Origin: Elgaria multicarinata webbii
Lineage: Eukaryota > Chordata > Lepidosauria > Squamata > Anguidae
Direction of reading: 5' to 3'
Assembly: GCF_023053635.1 (NCBI RefSeq)
Contig: NC_086172.1
Coordinates: 126,331,681 to 126,395,680 of the forward strand
Length of the DNA stretch: 64,000 bases
Shown here piece after piece: positions 21,541 to 33,002 of the stretch (the first letter of the stretch is position 1; the number at the start of each line of letters is the position of its first letter). The notes beneath the pieces were generated by a model that ran no database searches, was not told the DNA's origin, and was given only the letters and a program-made list of their open reading frames with translations. A program made the translations under genes and the position numbers.

Positions 21541-23415
21541 GAGAAGCAAGGTTTCCCCCCTGTATTTTTAATAGAATGGTGGAGTAGGAGGATTATATCT
21601 ATATTGCTTGGCTTTTTATTTTGAAGTTAAATGTACTTGTGGGTGGGGTGGAAGGATTGTTGCTTCTTATGAGGACTTGGCATCATCTCAATCACTGATT
21701 AAAGAAAAAAGAAAGCCTAGGTGTTTCTGAATTCATGGTTCAGGAATTTTCAAGTATTGTTGTACCACTTCTGCCATGATCAGGTGTCATCCGTAACAAA
21801 TGACAAGGCAATTTGGTATGCAGAATTTATCACCCTGATCATAGGGCCAGGTTGATGAAGAAGGGAATGTGGCTGGTGCACTTTAATGTCCACAAGGGAG
21901 GAAACCAAAAGTCAAGAAAACGTAGACAATGCAAAAGAAAAATCACAAACGATGCCACACAAAGGCCCTAATCAAGAAATAATTGTGTGCAACAAGGAGT
22001 GATGAATATCTAGTTTCATGCAGAACTTCTCAGACTGGCCTTGGAAGGCAGATTGGGGTGTGTGGGAATGTGCCTCTCCAACCACACTGTAGGGTTAGGT
22101 TCCATCCCAGCTAACTTATCCCTGATCAGTAAAAGCAACAAGGTTTTGCAATATTATGTGAAGGGTTAGTTTTGACAATTCTCCAATGGGAGAGTTAGAC
22201 ACGTGTGGAACAGCCATCACAAATGGCTCGTTAGGTGTTCATGGTGCAAAGAAGGTACTCCTGGTTGATCTTCGAGATCACAATGAGATGAGAATTATTA
22301 GGTGTGTCACTCTTGGGAAAGGCTTTAATTGTCAAAATTACCACTTTCAAATTGTGCTCGGGGTGGTGGGGAGAAAGTACAGATGCTGGAGGACTTCTGT
22401 TATAAGTTCCCAGAGACTCAAGCTTGTTAAGATGCAGACAAATGCATTCATCTGAAACTTCTGAATGGTCATCAAGGGAGGCTCCATGTACCCCAACTGG
22501 CCATTCTTGAAGAGCAATATAGTATCATTTTTGCTGTTACATTGCCACACAGATTGAAGGGGAAGGCATAAACATAGCATCCATTTGAAAGTGAGGAGGG
22601 GCATCTAGGGCACTGTGCTGCTATTTTTTGAAAAGGCAATTGTTGCTTTGGGAGCACATGCTCATGAATACAGCACAGTATCCACCATGTTATATAATGC
22701 GATCAAGTGCTGCACACACATGCATAGTGTTCTAATTGCAGGAGAAGTAGGAGACATTCAAAAGAGCATGTGTGTTCTTTTGGTTGTATTTGTAGTACAA
22801 CTGTGTGACGCAATTCTCAAAACAGTGATGCAATCATGGGACAAATGAGAGGGCATGTCACCGTTTTAGTTTCTTTAAGTCATTGACAGCATACACAACT
22901 TTGATAGTGCATAGCAATTGAAGCTTAAAACTAAATTACACAGAAATTCACAGCTTTGCAGCTCTGTACATTTGCAGTCAAAAACAGCCACATGAAAAAT
23001 GATGGAGGAAAGGGGGCAGGGAGAAGTGGGTGAGGGGGTGTTCATGGTGCTGGGTTTTTTTCCCCCACTGCTGCTTTTGCCATAAAAATCAGTGCAAGGA
23101 AAGAGCAAGGAGTGAAAGGAGGAGAAAAACATGAGAGGGGAAAAAGGTGGAGGGAAATGTTGCAAAATAGGTTCTACCATTTTAAAGTCATTCCTACCAC
23201 TAAGAGTTATAACTTCACTACTAGCTTAGAACACACATATCTTTGTAGCACAGGGGAAGGCATCTTTTTTAGAACCACAGGGACACTTGGCAATTTTGGA
23301 AACTGTCCTGGGTACCAACTCAAAATGGCTGCCATCGAAGTCTGAGTACAAGGCAGAGGTGGGGGTCTGAGCCCCAACACACTAAACAACTAATTTGAAC
23401 CTACAGCTGATAAGA
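21541..23415. other. No recognised gene or repeat
   Basis: This 1.9-kb stretch looks like single-copy sequence. I found no ORF with family features, and no RNA gene. Confidence 0.45.
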
Positions 23416-23418
23416 AAA

Positions 23419-23420
23419 TG

Positions 23421-23469
<49 letters not shown>

Positions 23470-23470
23470 T
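23419..23470. repeat. (ATT)n microsatellite
   Basis: About 16 ATT units. Unlike most ATT tracts here, no clear L2 end lies next to it. Confidence 0.95.
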
Positions 23471-24056
23471 TAAGTGGAAGAGGTAGGACCCCTTGGGGGG
23501 CACCAGGAAAGGCACCTGGGGGTCCACTGGTCCTCACAGGCACCATGTTGCCTCCCCCTGTTGGAGCACATGGATACCACAAGCACTAGGGGAAAAAACC
23601 CGTCATGGAATTGGGTTGGAAAACAATGGAATATTGAGGGGGAAATAGTATCCACACAATGGGTTGTGGTGTATCTCATGTGTGAGCCAGACGTTAGAGA
23701 ACCAGGATAAAATGTGTGTGTAGATTAGCCACTAAATTAATATTTGATAAGGAAAGCCACAAAGAGCAACAAATAGAAGTCTTTTGTTTTCTGATCTCAG
23801 GGCTCCAGAAACCATTTATGATTGGCAAATTTTTAACACTTAGCTAAAAATATATATATTACAATACGATATAAACGCATTCTGTAAAGACTATTGTAAA
23901 GCCCATGTCACCATGGCCACTAGTAGTCCTGCTCCTTTCCCACTTTTTTTGGCTCTCAGACCCCTCACTATAGAGGGGCACATGACAAATGCAAATGTGG
24001 CTCAGACATAGTGAATTCCCCTTCTGAAATTTGCATGCAGTGAAACCTGCTGCCTC
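23471..24056. other. No recognised feature
   Basis: Nothing assigned. Confidence 0.4.
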
Positions 24057-24200
24057 CCTAGGGGCTGTCTATGCTCCGAAAGCCCCATGGTGCATGCAGT
24101 GGTGCTGCGTCAGTTATATGACGCAGGAACCACCTGGAAGCCACTGCGAGGCTTTCCTACAAAGCTCCGCATTTAAAAAGTCAGGGATTTACCCTGACTT
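24057..24200. mobile_element. Harbinger-like GC-rich MITE fragment
   Basis: It begins GGGGCTGTCTATGCTCCG and has GCAGTGGTGCTGCGTCAGTT and GAAGCCACTGCGAGGC. The end resembles the GGNCNTGTCTACACC-type termini at 60821. Its inverted relative is at 18560-18715. Confidence 0.5.
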
Positions 24201-25025
24201 TTACACTGCTCTTCTGCCATCTAACCCCACTCTAGCATTGATGTGGAGGCATTCCCAGGTGGAAAGCAACCCCTGATTGGTCACCAGAAGCCTGGGCAGG
24301 AGCAGGCCAGCAAGCCACATGGCCGATGGAAACCTCTCGGCCTCCCTCTGCATCAGGATTAGCCTCCACCACCCCGCAGCAGAGAAACTGCAGGAGGTTG
24401 TTAATGTGGCAGCAACCTGGCACCATATGGGCAGCCACCTCCATCCCCTCCCCATCCCTGCCAACAATGACAGCCTGAATATGCAGCTGCAGCCCGGGCC
24501 CAGCTTCATGCCACACCGATTGGCCAAGCAGGGCTGTCCATCATCCCACTGGCAGAGAGGCTGCCCTACCTGTTCAGCTTGGAGAAAATTAATTGCTATT
24601 AAAGCTCAAGCTTTGAACTTTATCAAAGTTTCAAAATTTTCTGCATGTCTACACTGCTTAAGCTTCAATTTAAAACAAAAATGAGCAAAATCGGTCTGAT
24701 AGATCTCGAGTAATGAGCCTTTCAGTATTGTATAAGATTAGTGGGGAAATGATGTCAGGGAAACCCTATTCTTTGCCCAGAGAAAACAAGTTCAGTGAGA
24801 TGAGTTAGGCAGGTTGCAAATTCAGAACACAATGGAAAGAAAAACAATGAAGGAAGCAATGGAACATGAAGATAACAATACATATTCAAGATGCCATAGT
24901 CTGGCATTATTAATTGACTGGCTTTCATGCTCCCCACGATGAAACACAGCGAATTCCAAGTCTTTGATTGTTTAGATTTCTGACAAAAAAAGCACGTAGT
25001 AAATAAATCTGGAATGGTGGGGGCA
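24201..25025. other. No recognised feature
   Basis: The GC-rich 24230-24560 section has long ORFs on both strands, but no recognisable protein. The rest is unassigned. Confidence 0.4.
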
Positions 25026-25029
25026 GGGA

Positions 25030-25255
25030 GAATATGGCAGCGGGCGGTGGAGGCACCAGGTGAGTGGGGAGAGTTTTCTGGGTGCCGGTTGCACAACCGG
25101 CACCAAGAAAACTCCGAGTTGCTTTGGAGGGCCTGAATTTCACCTCAGCTTTGGCGCCAAGGCAAATCGGGAACCCCCGAGGCGGATCGGGGCTGCTTCA
25201 GGGGCTCCGGATCAGCCTCTGAGGCACTCGAGAGGGGGGGTCCCTGCACAGCCTA
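25030..25255. mobile_element. Partial GC-rich hAT-like element (TAGGGCTGTGC family)
   Basis: GGGAACCCCCGAGGCGGATC, GGGGCTGCTTCAGGGGCTCC and the end CTGCACAGCCTA match the right half of the element at 10043-10607. The right end has lost one base from the consensus and the left end is not clear. CCAGGTGAG at 25051 matches the motif seen in the other copies. Confidence 0.6.
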
Positions 25256-26060
25256 GCTACCCCATAATGGTACCCAAACCAAAGTTGTCAAATAAAATGG
25301 GCTTCCTCACCTTGCCTAATGGTAGGGCTAGGCCACAACATTGAGCATTCTCTCCCCCCCCCCTTTTTTTATAGTTTATATGATGGAAATGATGATAATT
25401 CTCTCTATATATAACCTACAGGTTTCTTTTTTCATTTTCACAATGTATTTTCTGTTTTGTTTTTTATATTCACAATAAAAACTTTAACAAAACCACTCAC
25501 CATTCTATACATTTTTGAAACTGCAGATATTATAACAAATCTTCTGTCTCCTCTAGTTTTGTCTGCATGTTTCTACTCAAATTAAGCATTGCGTAAGATA
25601 AGAACAAAGACAAACATTGTAATCTAGTCGAGAGATTACCCCTTTGCTAACCTGTGCGTTTCCTCTTGACCCAGCAGCCTAATATCTAACATTTTTAATT
25701 AAAATATGAAGAACAGCAAACAAGCAAACTTGCAAACTGATAAAATACAGAGACAAAACGTGGTCTTGGACCCTGTGTTTGAAATCTGAACAGCTTGTAC
25801 TGTTTGACCATTTATATTATTATTCATTATCAGCAAATAATGAGATTTTGCCCATATGGATACATTTGAGGAATGGTTCCATATGCATCCAGAATTGCCT
25901 GGAAAAGAATTCATTCACTGTGATTTATTTTGTCATGCAGTGTTGCTCAGCTCTTTGCTTTTAAAATATATGCTCTGTAATCCGGTAAGTACCTAACAAT
26001 GCAATGGGGTCAAATACATCTGAATCAACGTGGCAAAGGGGAAATATTAATTTTGTATGC
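25256..26060. other. No recognised feature (AT-rich)
   Basis: AT-rich, looks single-copy, with no gene seen. Confidence 0.45.
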
Positions 26061-26067
26061 TGGTGAT

Positions 26068-26170
26068 CATAGAATCATAGAATAGCAGAGTAGGAAGGGC
26101 CTACAAGGCCAACGAGTCCAACCCCCTGCTCAATGCAGGAATCCACCTTAAAGCATACCTGACAGATGGA
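26068..26170 (-). mobile_element. CR1 3' end, short
   Basis: The minus-strand end reads ATCATAGAATCATAGAATAG, then AGTCCAACCCCCTGCTCAAT and TAAAGCATACCTGACAG. It is the reverse complement of the 21268 end. Confidence 0.8.
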
Positions 26171-26293
26171 CGATGCTGATACTGGTACAGGAGTGTCTGG
26201 TCTATTTACATTAATAGCAAATATAATCCATTAACAGAAAATGTTCATTGTGCATCATTCATTAAACTCATATTTCTGAACCGCAAGGGTTCA

Positions 26294-26410
26294 CTCAGTG
26301 GAGGCTGGTGACTCCAAATTTAGTGGGGCTGTGAATCCCTACTAGGTTTCAGTCAGAACCAGGCAGAGTTTTAAAGGAGCTATCCAAGGTGATGAACCCG
26401 ATGCCCCAAA
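26294..26410. mobile_element. hAT-type MITE fragment (CAGTGGAGGCTGG family)
   Basis: CAGTGGAGGCTGGTGACTCC, GGGGCTGTGAATCCC and AACCAGGCAGAG lead into GGAGCTATCCAAGGTGATGA. The right end is missing. Confidence 0.6.
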
Positions 26411-26428
26411 TAGCTTCAGAAGGGGAAG

Positions 26429-26451
26429 TGTGTGTGTGTGTGTGTGTGTGT
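26429..26451. repeat. (GT)n microsatellite
   Basis: About 11 GT units. Confidence 0.9.
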
Positions 26452-26669
26452 ATTCATGTGTGTAGGCTTTGGACCTGCCCACTTTTGACATGCAAATCCT
26501 TTATATGCCTGCCCAAAATTTGAGAATTGTTGGAGGAGCCCTTCTCTGCATTCCACCAGTGTGAGACGTACATTGTGGTGGTACATGTGAGCGGGCCTTC
26601 TCTGTTGTGACAACCCGGTTGTGGAATGCCCTCCCCTTGGAGGCCCATTTAAAGCTGCAAGAGACTACT

Positions 26670-26845
26670 AGAGTGACCAGATAGAAAAGAGGGCAGGGCT
26701 CCTGCAGCTTTAATTGTTGTGATGAAGAGGGGAATTTAACCAGGTGCTGCATGCATAAGAAATGACACCTGCTGAAATTCCCTTTTCTACATAACTGTTA
26801 AAGATACAGGAACCCTGTCCTCCTTTTCATATAGTCACCCTACTG
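26670..26845. mobile_element. Palindromic MITE (GTGACCATATG family), short form
   Basis: AGAGTGACCAGATAGAAAAG at the left is matched by CCTTTTCATATAGTCACCCT at the right. The middle keeps ATGACACCTGCTGAAATTCC. A short version of the family without the second arm pair. Confidence 0.75.
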
Positions 26846-26967
26846 TGCAGCTATAGCCTGACAGTATTATATCATATACAAAAGGGCCCCCTTAGTTAAT
26901 GCAACATCAGTCACCTTGTAAACTATCACCTATAAAAATAAAAAGCTTTTCCTGTTTCATTCTCTCT

Positions 26968-27078
26968 TAGAGGGAAATCTTACACATGTTTAGACTGAAA
27001 AAAGTCCTACAACTCCCAGCACCCGTCAGGTAGCACTTCTTTTCTGCCAAAACTTGCATGGGATTGTACCCTTAATTG
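26968..27078. mobile_element. Palindromic MITE ('ACAACTCCCAGCA' family)
   Basis: TACACATGTTTAGACTGAAA, AAGTCCTACAACTCCCAGC and TGCATGGGATTGTACCC mark the family. The right arm is shortened. Confidence 0.7.
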
Positions 27079-27965
27079 CTGTTCTTGCTTCAGTGACAGA
27101 TCCCAGTTAAAACACTTATGCAATGCTTATACCTCTTCTCCTGATCCACTTGTCTGAATAAGAGACACTTTTTAATTTTAATTTTTTTTGAGGGGGGGTA
27201 AAATAAATATGAATGGCAGCACCTTATATAAGATTGGGAAATAAATAATGATGATTAGCTAGACTAGTGTTGACAGATTTTAGCAGCAGTTGCTGAACAC
27301 ACTAAATTTCAAAATGAAAGGCCTGAGGACACCGTCTGTGAAGAGTAGAACATGCAGATACAATCTATGGATTGCTCCTTTGGGGATGAGAGAGTTTACC
27401 CCTGATGTTGTTTCTCCACTCAAGATGCCTGGCAGTAGTCACAAGAGAAATCACTCTTAACTCTTGAGGGAACAAGCAGTACTTTCCCCCTCTCTAGCCA
27501 TAATTCCCATCAGGGTTTCTGGCAGCAGAAACCAAAGGAAGAATTAAGCCTATTGGTTATAGCAGTAGTTTTCAGACAGTGTTCCAGAGAAACATGGGCT
27601 TCCTCAATGACAAGGTCAGCAATAGAAGACAAGCTTTCCTTAGTGACATCTGCCCACCAATCTCCATCGTCCCCTGCAATGAGCAGTAGCAGGAGAGTGT
27701 CAGGTATGTTCTAGCTAAGGATGTCGTGGATATCTGGGTTGGAGCTTGGGCTCAGAGAGTTATGGCCAGCTTGGCCCCTTGGACATCAGTTGGGTAAGCT
27801 CAGGGATCCCTGCTTACCCATGAGCCACCATTTTGTGGAAAATCCCCGCTTACCAATGAGCAATCATTTTGAGGGAAACCATAGGTAGGTGATTTATGGA
27901 AATTGCCATTTGCGCAAAATGGCAGCCATAAATTGCCCCATTTATGCAAAATTGCAGGCCTTTTA
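27079..27965. other. No recognised feature
   Basis: Nothing assigned. Confidence 0.4.
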
Positions 27966-27968
27966 ATT

Positions 27969-29046
27969 ACGGTGACCATATGAAAAGGAGGACAGGGCTC
28001 CTGTATCTTTAATAGTTGCATAGAAAAGGGAATTTCAGCAGGTGTCATTTGTATTAGGGCTGTGCACGGACCCCCCGCTCCGATCCGCACCCAATCCGCA
28101 AATTCCGGATCGGGCCCGCTCCGCCCCACGTCGATCCGCCTACGGGCCGCTCCACTCCGCTGCGGAGCTCCATCTCCGAATTGGAGCTCCACAGCAGCGC
28201 TGGTGGTACCAGGTAAGCCCCCTCCCTCCTCCCCCCTTACCTGCGTCCGTCGCAGTCCAGCGGCTGCTTCAACTGAGCCCGAGGACTCAAACAGGACTCA
28301 ACCAGGTTTGAGTCCTCAGGTTCAGTTGAAGCCGCTGCCAGAACGCGACGGACTCAGGTAAGACCCTTCCCCCCTGCCCCCTTACCTGGCTCTGCTGCCA
28401 TCGCCGCACGGACTGCAGTGGCAGCGGCAGCGCCAGGTACGCCCCCTCCCTCCTGCATCTGTTGCGGTCCAGCAGCGGCTTCACCTGAGGCCGAGGATTC
28501 AAACAGGAAGACCAGGCCGCAGTTGCATCCTGGTCTTCCAGTCTGAGCCTCAGCCTCAGTTGAAGTCGCTGCCGGACCGCAACAGAGGCAGGTAAGCCCC
28601 CCTCCCTCTGCCCCCTTACCTGGCTCTGCCACTGTCGCTGCATGGACTGTGGCAGCGCCAGGTAAGCCCCCACTTACCTTTTTTTCGGAGCTCCGGATCA
28701 AGGCGAAGGATCCACTTGGTCTTTATCCTCTTCGCCTCGATCCGCAGTCGTCCCCCCCCCCCCCGTCTCGCTATTGCTTCTATGCTCTGATGCGATGCGG
28801 AGCACAGCCCTATATGGAGAACCTGGTGAAATTCCCTCTTCATCACTACAGTTAAAGTGCAGGAGCTATACTAGAGTAACCAGATTTAAAAGAGGGCAGT
28901 GCACCTGCAGTTTTAAATGTTGTGATAAAGAGGGAATTTCACCAGGTGCTGCATGCATACAAATGACACCTGCTGAAATTCCCTTTTCAATACAACTGTT
29001 AAAGATACAAGAGCCCTGTTCTCCTTTTCATATGTGGTCACCCTAT
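27969..29046. mobile_element. Long palindromic MITE (GTGACCATATG family) split by a hAT insertion
   Basis: Left part 27969-28054 (GGTGACCATATGAAAAGGAG, AATTTCAGCAGGTGTCATTT). Right part 28813-29046 (GGAGAACCTGGTGAAATTCC, GTAACCAGATTTAAAAGAGG, ATGACACCTGCTGAAATTCC, ending GGTCACCCT). The undisturbed element is about 320 bases of two nested inverted units. Confidence 0.85.
28055..28812. mobile_element. GC-rich hAT-like element inside the MITE
   Basis: It starts TAGGGCTGTGCACGG and ends GGAGCACAGCCCTA (11-bp inverted ends). The inside is a run of similar GC-rich units with CAGGTAAG at 28210, 28355, 28589, 28659 and its complement CTTACCTG at 28236, 28381, 28615. Unlike the 10043 copy, no 8-bp duplication is visible; the flanks share only TAT. 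Apparent long ORFs are repeat translation. Confidence 0.8.
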
Positions 29047-29067
29047 TTTAATTAGACCACTTACACC

Positions 29068-29318
29068 CAGGGCCAGGGCCAGACTATTTTGTGCCCTAGG
29101 CAAGGGGAGTTACTTGCACACCCACCCCAAAACAATTGCCAGCTTCAATTCAGCTGTTCAAGAAGAGTTTCTGAACTATTATATTTTCCTTTTATTGCGT
29201 TTTTTCTTAAAACAGCTAATTTGTATAAAACTGTGACCCTTAAAGGGCAGTACTGTGCTGCTCTGAGGTCTTCACCCTAGGTTGTTGCCTAGTTGGCCTA
29301 ATGGTAGTGCCAGCCCTG
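29068..29318. mobile_element. hAT MITE with perfect 8-bp TSD
   Basis: The left end CAGGGCCAGGGCCAG and the right end AGTGCCAGCCCTG are imperfect inverted ends. CTTACACC flanks both sides (29060-29067 and 29319-29326). A 251-bp non-autonomous copy. The inside has GTGCCCTAGGCAAG and CCTAGGTTGTTGCC blocks. Confidence 0.8.
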
Positions 29319-29659
29319 CTTACACCTGCAATTTCGTTTAAATGGAGCCATTAAAGCCGGCATTTTGCACAAAAGGGTGGTTTCTGTAAATTGTTTACCT
29401 GTGGTTTCATGCAAAATGGTGGCGTGCAGGTATACAGGATGCTGCTCACTGCTCATGGACTGTCTGGTGGCTCACGCTGTGCACCAGCCAGTGTCAGCTG
29501 GCCTACAGGGATCCAGCAAACAGTGTATGAGGTGGGCACGGGTGAGTTCGCCCATCCCTAGTTCTAACATGCATTCTCAGCTCACAAAATGAGGCCAGAC
29601 ATGCCATGTTAGTATTTATTTATTGTTGTGGGGTGTTCTTCATCTCTGGGAAGTCTAGC

Positions 29660-30148
29660 TCTTCCTTTGATGAGGATTCCTTCAATGCGGGCATGACAAT
29701 AAGCCGGGGAGGCTGGTAGCTCCAATTTTGATGGGGCTGTGAATCCATTCTAGGTTTTAGTTACAACTAGCCAGAAGTCTAAAGGAGCTACCCAAGATGC
29801 TGAACCCCATCCCCAAAATGGGTCCAGTACCTTGGATAGCTCCTTTAGACTGATAGCTGGTCGTAACTAAAACCCAGAATGGAATCCCTCCCCACCAATA
29901 TTAGAGCCACCAGCCTCCCCTGACAATAAGGCTACCAATAGCTACTAGTCATGACAGCTATTGGCTACCTCCAGAAACAGAGATAGCTACAGCGCACCTC
30001 TGAGTTCCAGTCACTTGGAGACAAGAGTGTGAGAGGGCTATTATCCACATAACCTGCTTGTGGACTTCACGGAGGCATCAGGTGGGCCACTGTGAGGAAA
30101 CAGAATGCTGGACTTTGGTCTGATCCAGCAGGACTCTTCTTATATACC
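29660..30148 (+). mobile_element. CR1 3' end, interrupted by a hAT MITE
   Basis: AAGGCTACCAATAGCTACTA, TTGGCTACCTCCAGAAACAG, CCTGCTTGTGGACTTC and ATCCAGCAGGACTCTTCTTA match the 3312-3580 subfamily. The left piece before 29696 is short and diverged. The MITE 29704-29922 lies between the two pieces. Confidence 0.7.
29704..29922. mobile_element. hAT MITE (CAGGGGAGGCTGG family) with perfect 8-bp TSD
   Basis: It starts CCGGGGAGGCTGGTAGC and ends CCAGCCTCCCCTG. ACAATAAG flanks both sides (29696-29703 and 29923-29930). The arms are long inverted copies (AAAGGAGCTACCCAAG / CTTGGATAGCTCCTTT). It is 219 bp long and inserted in a CR1 3' end, so it is younger than that CR1. Confidence 0.85.
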
Positions 30149-31500
30149 TAATATAGTGGGGGCTGAAACAGCCCCACATCTATTTCCATCATAAAGCAGC
30201 AGTGATGGGAGTAAATGCAACAGGTGGAACTTAAGAATCACTCCTGCATTTAAGCTGGCAAATGCATACTCTGCCCGGACTGGGTGATGGTCGCATAATG
30301 CACTGGGGTCTATGTGTGTCATATGTCTCTGAATCAGGATTGGTCATTCTGACAATTCCACTGCTAGCATTCAGGGGATGTGTCAATCCTTAGGCTGGCG
30401 ATATGCAGCCCAGAAGTCAGAATGGGTTTCTTTTCGCATCCGATAACTACTTTCTGACTTACCAGTCCATTACCTTTTAAAAAACCAAAATAAAACCAAC
30501 ACCTTGTATTACAGCAGCACCCCAAGAAACCTTCTCAGGTCTCTCCCAGCTAAAACGTCCACCCTCTGAGTGTTACTCAAATAACTGCCTTCTTCTTGGG
30601 AATCTACATGTTTAAAAATTATCCCGTGTAGTTTTATCTCCCCTCCACCCCCACCCTGCCCTGGAATGTGCATATGATCTGCTATGAAGTATAAAGTACC
30701 CTGGCAGATCTTTCAAGTCAAGTATGGACATGGACAGGTTTTCAATCCCATTTGCATTGGGTCTGTAACGTCAACAAATGCTGTCTGTTGCAGTCATAAA
30801 CATGCACATTAAGCACATAATCATAGAAACTCAGACAGAAGAATGTCTGAAGATATCCTTGTCATAGTGAACCAATTCCCTTCTCCTGAGCCAGGGTGAT
30901 TTTAATCTTTTAAAAAACTGAATAATCTTCTTTTTAACAAACAAAGCTGCACATACTTGCATTTGCTCAAATTTATCCCTGAATACCCTTACTTTGCCTC
31001 TCCTTCCATTCTCTCCTCACTGCCAAAATTATATTGTAAGTTCCCTTGGGCAGTGACCTGTGTTGTTGTTGCTGTTTTGCTCACGCTGCAAATTGCCATG
31101 TACATTGATGGCTCCCTTCAGATGACAAATAAGCAAAAAATAAAAACCAAACTAAAAAAAAAACTGGAAGCAGAGAATTACCCACCCACCCCAAATAGCC
31201 AATGTGTAAATTTTCACAAATTGCAAACAAAGCTTCAAAGAGAGGGGGGGAAGGAGAGAAGCATTTAGCATATATAGCTACTTTACACAGTGCCAGCGGC
31301 ATCATCAGATTTCAGAAGTTGTTGAGCTGTAGCTATTTGGCATCACTCTGTAGCCCAACACCTACGACTACAAGGGTGGTGTGCTGAGCCTGTGTGGGGA
31401 GTGGCCTGTTTATTAGGGGGTGGAACCAGCATGAGCAATAGAATGCTGAAGGCCAAACTAGATGATATGTCAAAGGTATGACTGCATTTAATGTGCCTAG
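30149..31500. other. No recognised gene or repeat
   Basis: It looks single-copy. No exon-like reading of a known gene was found. Confidence 0.45.
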
Positions 31501-31518
31501 ATTTTTACATTTAAAATG

Positions 31519-31543
31519 TGTGTGTGTGTGTGTGTGTGTGTGA
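31519..31543. repeat. (TG)n microsatellite
   Basis: About 12 TG units. Confidence 0.9.
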
Positions 31544-31702
31544 GTGACTAGGATCAGAACTGTTGTACACAGGGTGTGGGGTTTAATGCTTCCACAGTAG
31601 TCGTCGTTCCCCACCCACCCCAAAAAAATTATGAGAAAATAAGTAGAAGATAACAGTAGGACTGTCAACCAATTAATGATTTGCAGTTTATTGTTTGTCT
31701 GG

Positions 31703-31855
31703 ATTTTAGTGGATAAAGCGTTGGCCTCTGATAAGGGAGATATAGTTCAAATTTCAGCTCAGCCATGAAGCCGACTCAGTGACTTCGGACTAGTCACAAT
31801 CTTTGGGCCTAACCTACATCACAGGATTGTTGTGGTTGCAATAGGATAAAATGGA
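31703..31855 (+). mobile_element. Diverged Sauria-type SINE
   Basis: TTAGTGGATAAAGCGTTGGC, CTCAGTGACTTCGGACTAGT CAC and GCCTAACCTACATCACAGG, then GATTGTTGTGG and ATAAAATGG follow the Sauria SINE order with heavy change. The tail is missing. Confidence 0.65.
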
Positions 31856-32895
31856 AAAACCTCATTTGAGTCCATTTTTCCAAAACAGGCAATTGAGAGC
31901 AACTTCCTTGCCCATTGCAGACACCATGTCAGTTCTTGGCTGGGATGGAATTTGGAGCCAAGGTCTTGGGTCCAAGGAAAAACACTCTGTTCCCTGTAGG
32001 ATGCTGTCTCATGTGCCATACAAAATGCAAGTACGGCAAAACTGTTGTCCTTCAAATAGCTCAGTGAACAGAGAAAACGCTTGCCCAGTTTTATATTTTA
32101 GAGACAGTTGATTCTAACACCCATTTCTGGAGGGAAATGTGCTATTTATTAGAAGAGTATAATATAATATAAAACACAGAGACTTCATCATTGATCTTGT
32201 CTTTCTTGTCTATAGCCCTGATAATTTTGGTATTCAAATTCTATATCAGTTGTGAATGGACTTTCATCCCCATTCTTCTTTTTATTTTATCTCCTTTCCA
32301 GGCTTCATCTGTCTAGCTTTTTCTGCACTAGTAAACCCTGCCACATGTGACGAAGTGCGTCATGCGCTGCCTTCTTTCCCTGAAGCAGTGTAGGAATTGG
32401 ATGCCTCCTTTGGTGTGGACAGTGTGAGGTAAGTGTTGACGCCCATGACAATGAAAACACTGCTAGCTCCCTAGGGCAATTTCCTTTCACACCCCCGTCA
32501 GGCAAAGGAAATACTATAAAATTCAGCCCTGTGCATTTTATTGTGTGGAATTCATCAAAATGCAATTAAATGCTATCAACAAAGAGATTGAGTGAGACAT
32601 TTATACCTGAATTGGATGTTGTTGCCAAAAGATGACTAAATGCAGCCTAGTAGGAATTTTGTATCCTCAGTTTCTATGAGTCACCTGTAATCTATATGAT
32701 GAAGATGCACACATTCTTTCCCTAATTTCTGCTACATGTCATCTTTTGTTGCATAATTTCTCTCTCTCACACCCCCACAAGTCTTTCATTTAATCACACC
32801 TATAACTATTTGCATGCAATCTAACCTACATGTTCATGCAGAGGCATATTTGCTTTCTATGAATGTTAGACCATGCACACCCAGTCAATAAAAGA
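31856..32895. other. No recognised feature
   Basis: Nothing assigned. Confidence 0.4.
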
Positions 32896-32897
32896 TG

Positions 32898-33002
32898 AGG
32901 ATTATTATTATTATTATTGTTGTTATTGTTATTATTATTATTTATTACATTTCTATACCGGCCCATAGCCAAAGCTCTCTGGGCAGTTTCCAAAAGGTTT
33001 AA
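32898..33002 (-). mobile_element. L2 3' end with ATT/GTT tail
   Basis: ATT and GTT units (32899-32941) precede TTTATTACATTTCTATACCG, GCCCATAGCCAAAGCTCTCT GGGCAG. Confidence 0.75.

Noticed and set aside
22186-22657. ORFs on both strands, 22186-22657
   Set aside because: I could not match either to a known family; no splice or start support.
24201-24684. Overlapping ORFs of 94-135 residues
   Set aside because: They occur in a GC-rich area on both strands at once, and none has family features.
28287-28701. ORFs of 115-128 residues on the minus strand
   Set aside because: They are translations of the GC-rich hAT-like element; repeated low-complexity sequence, no domain.
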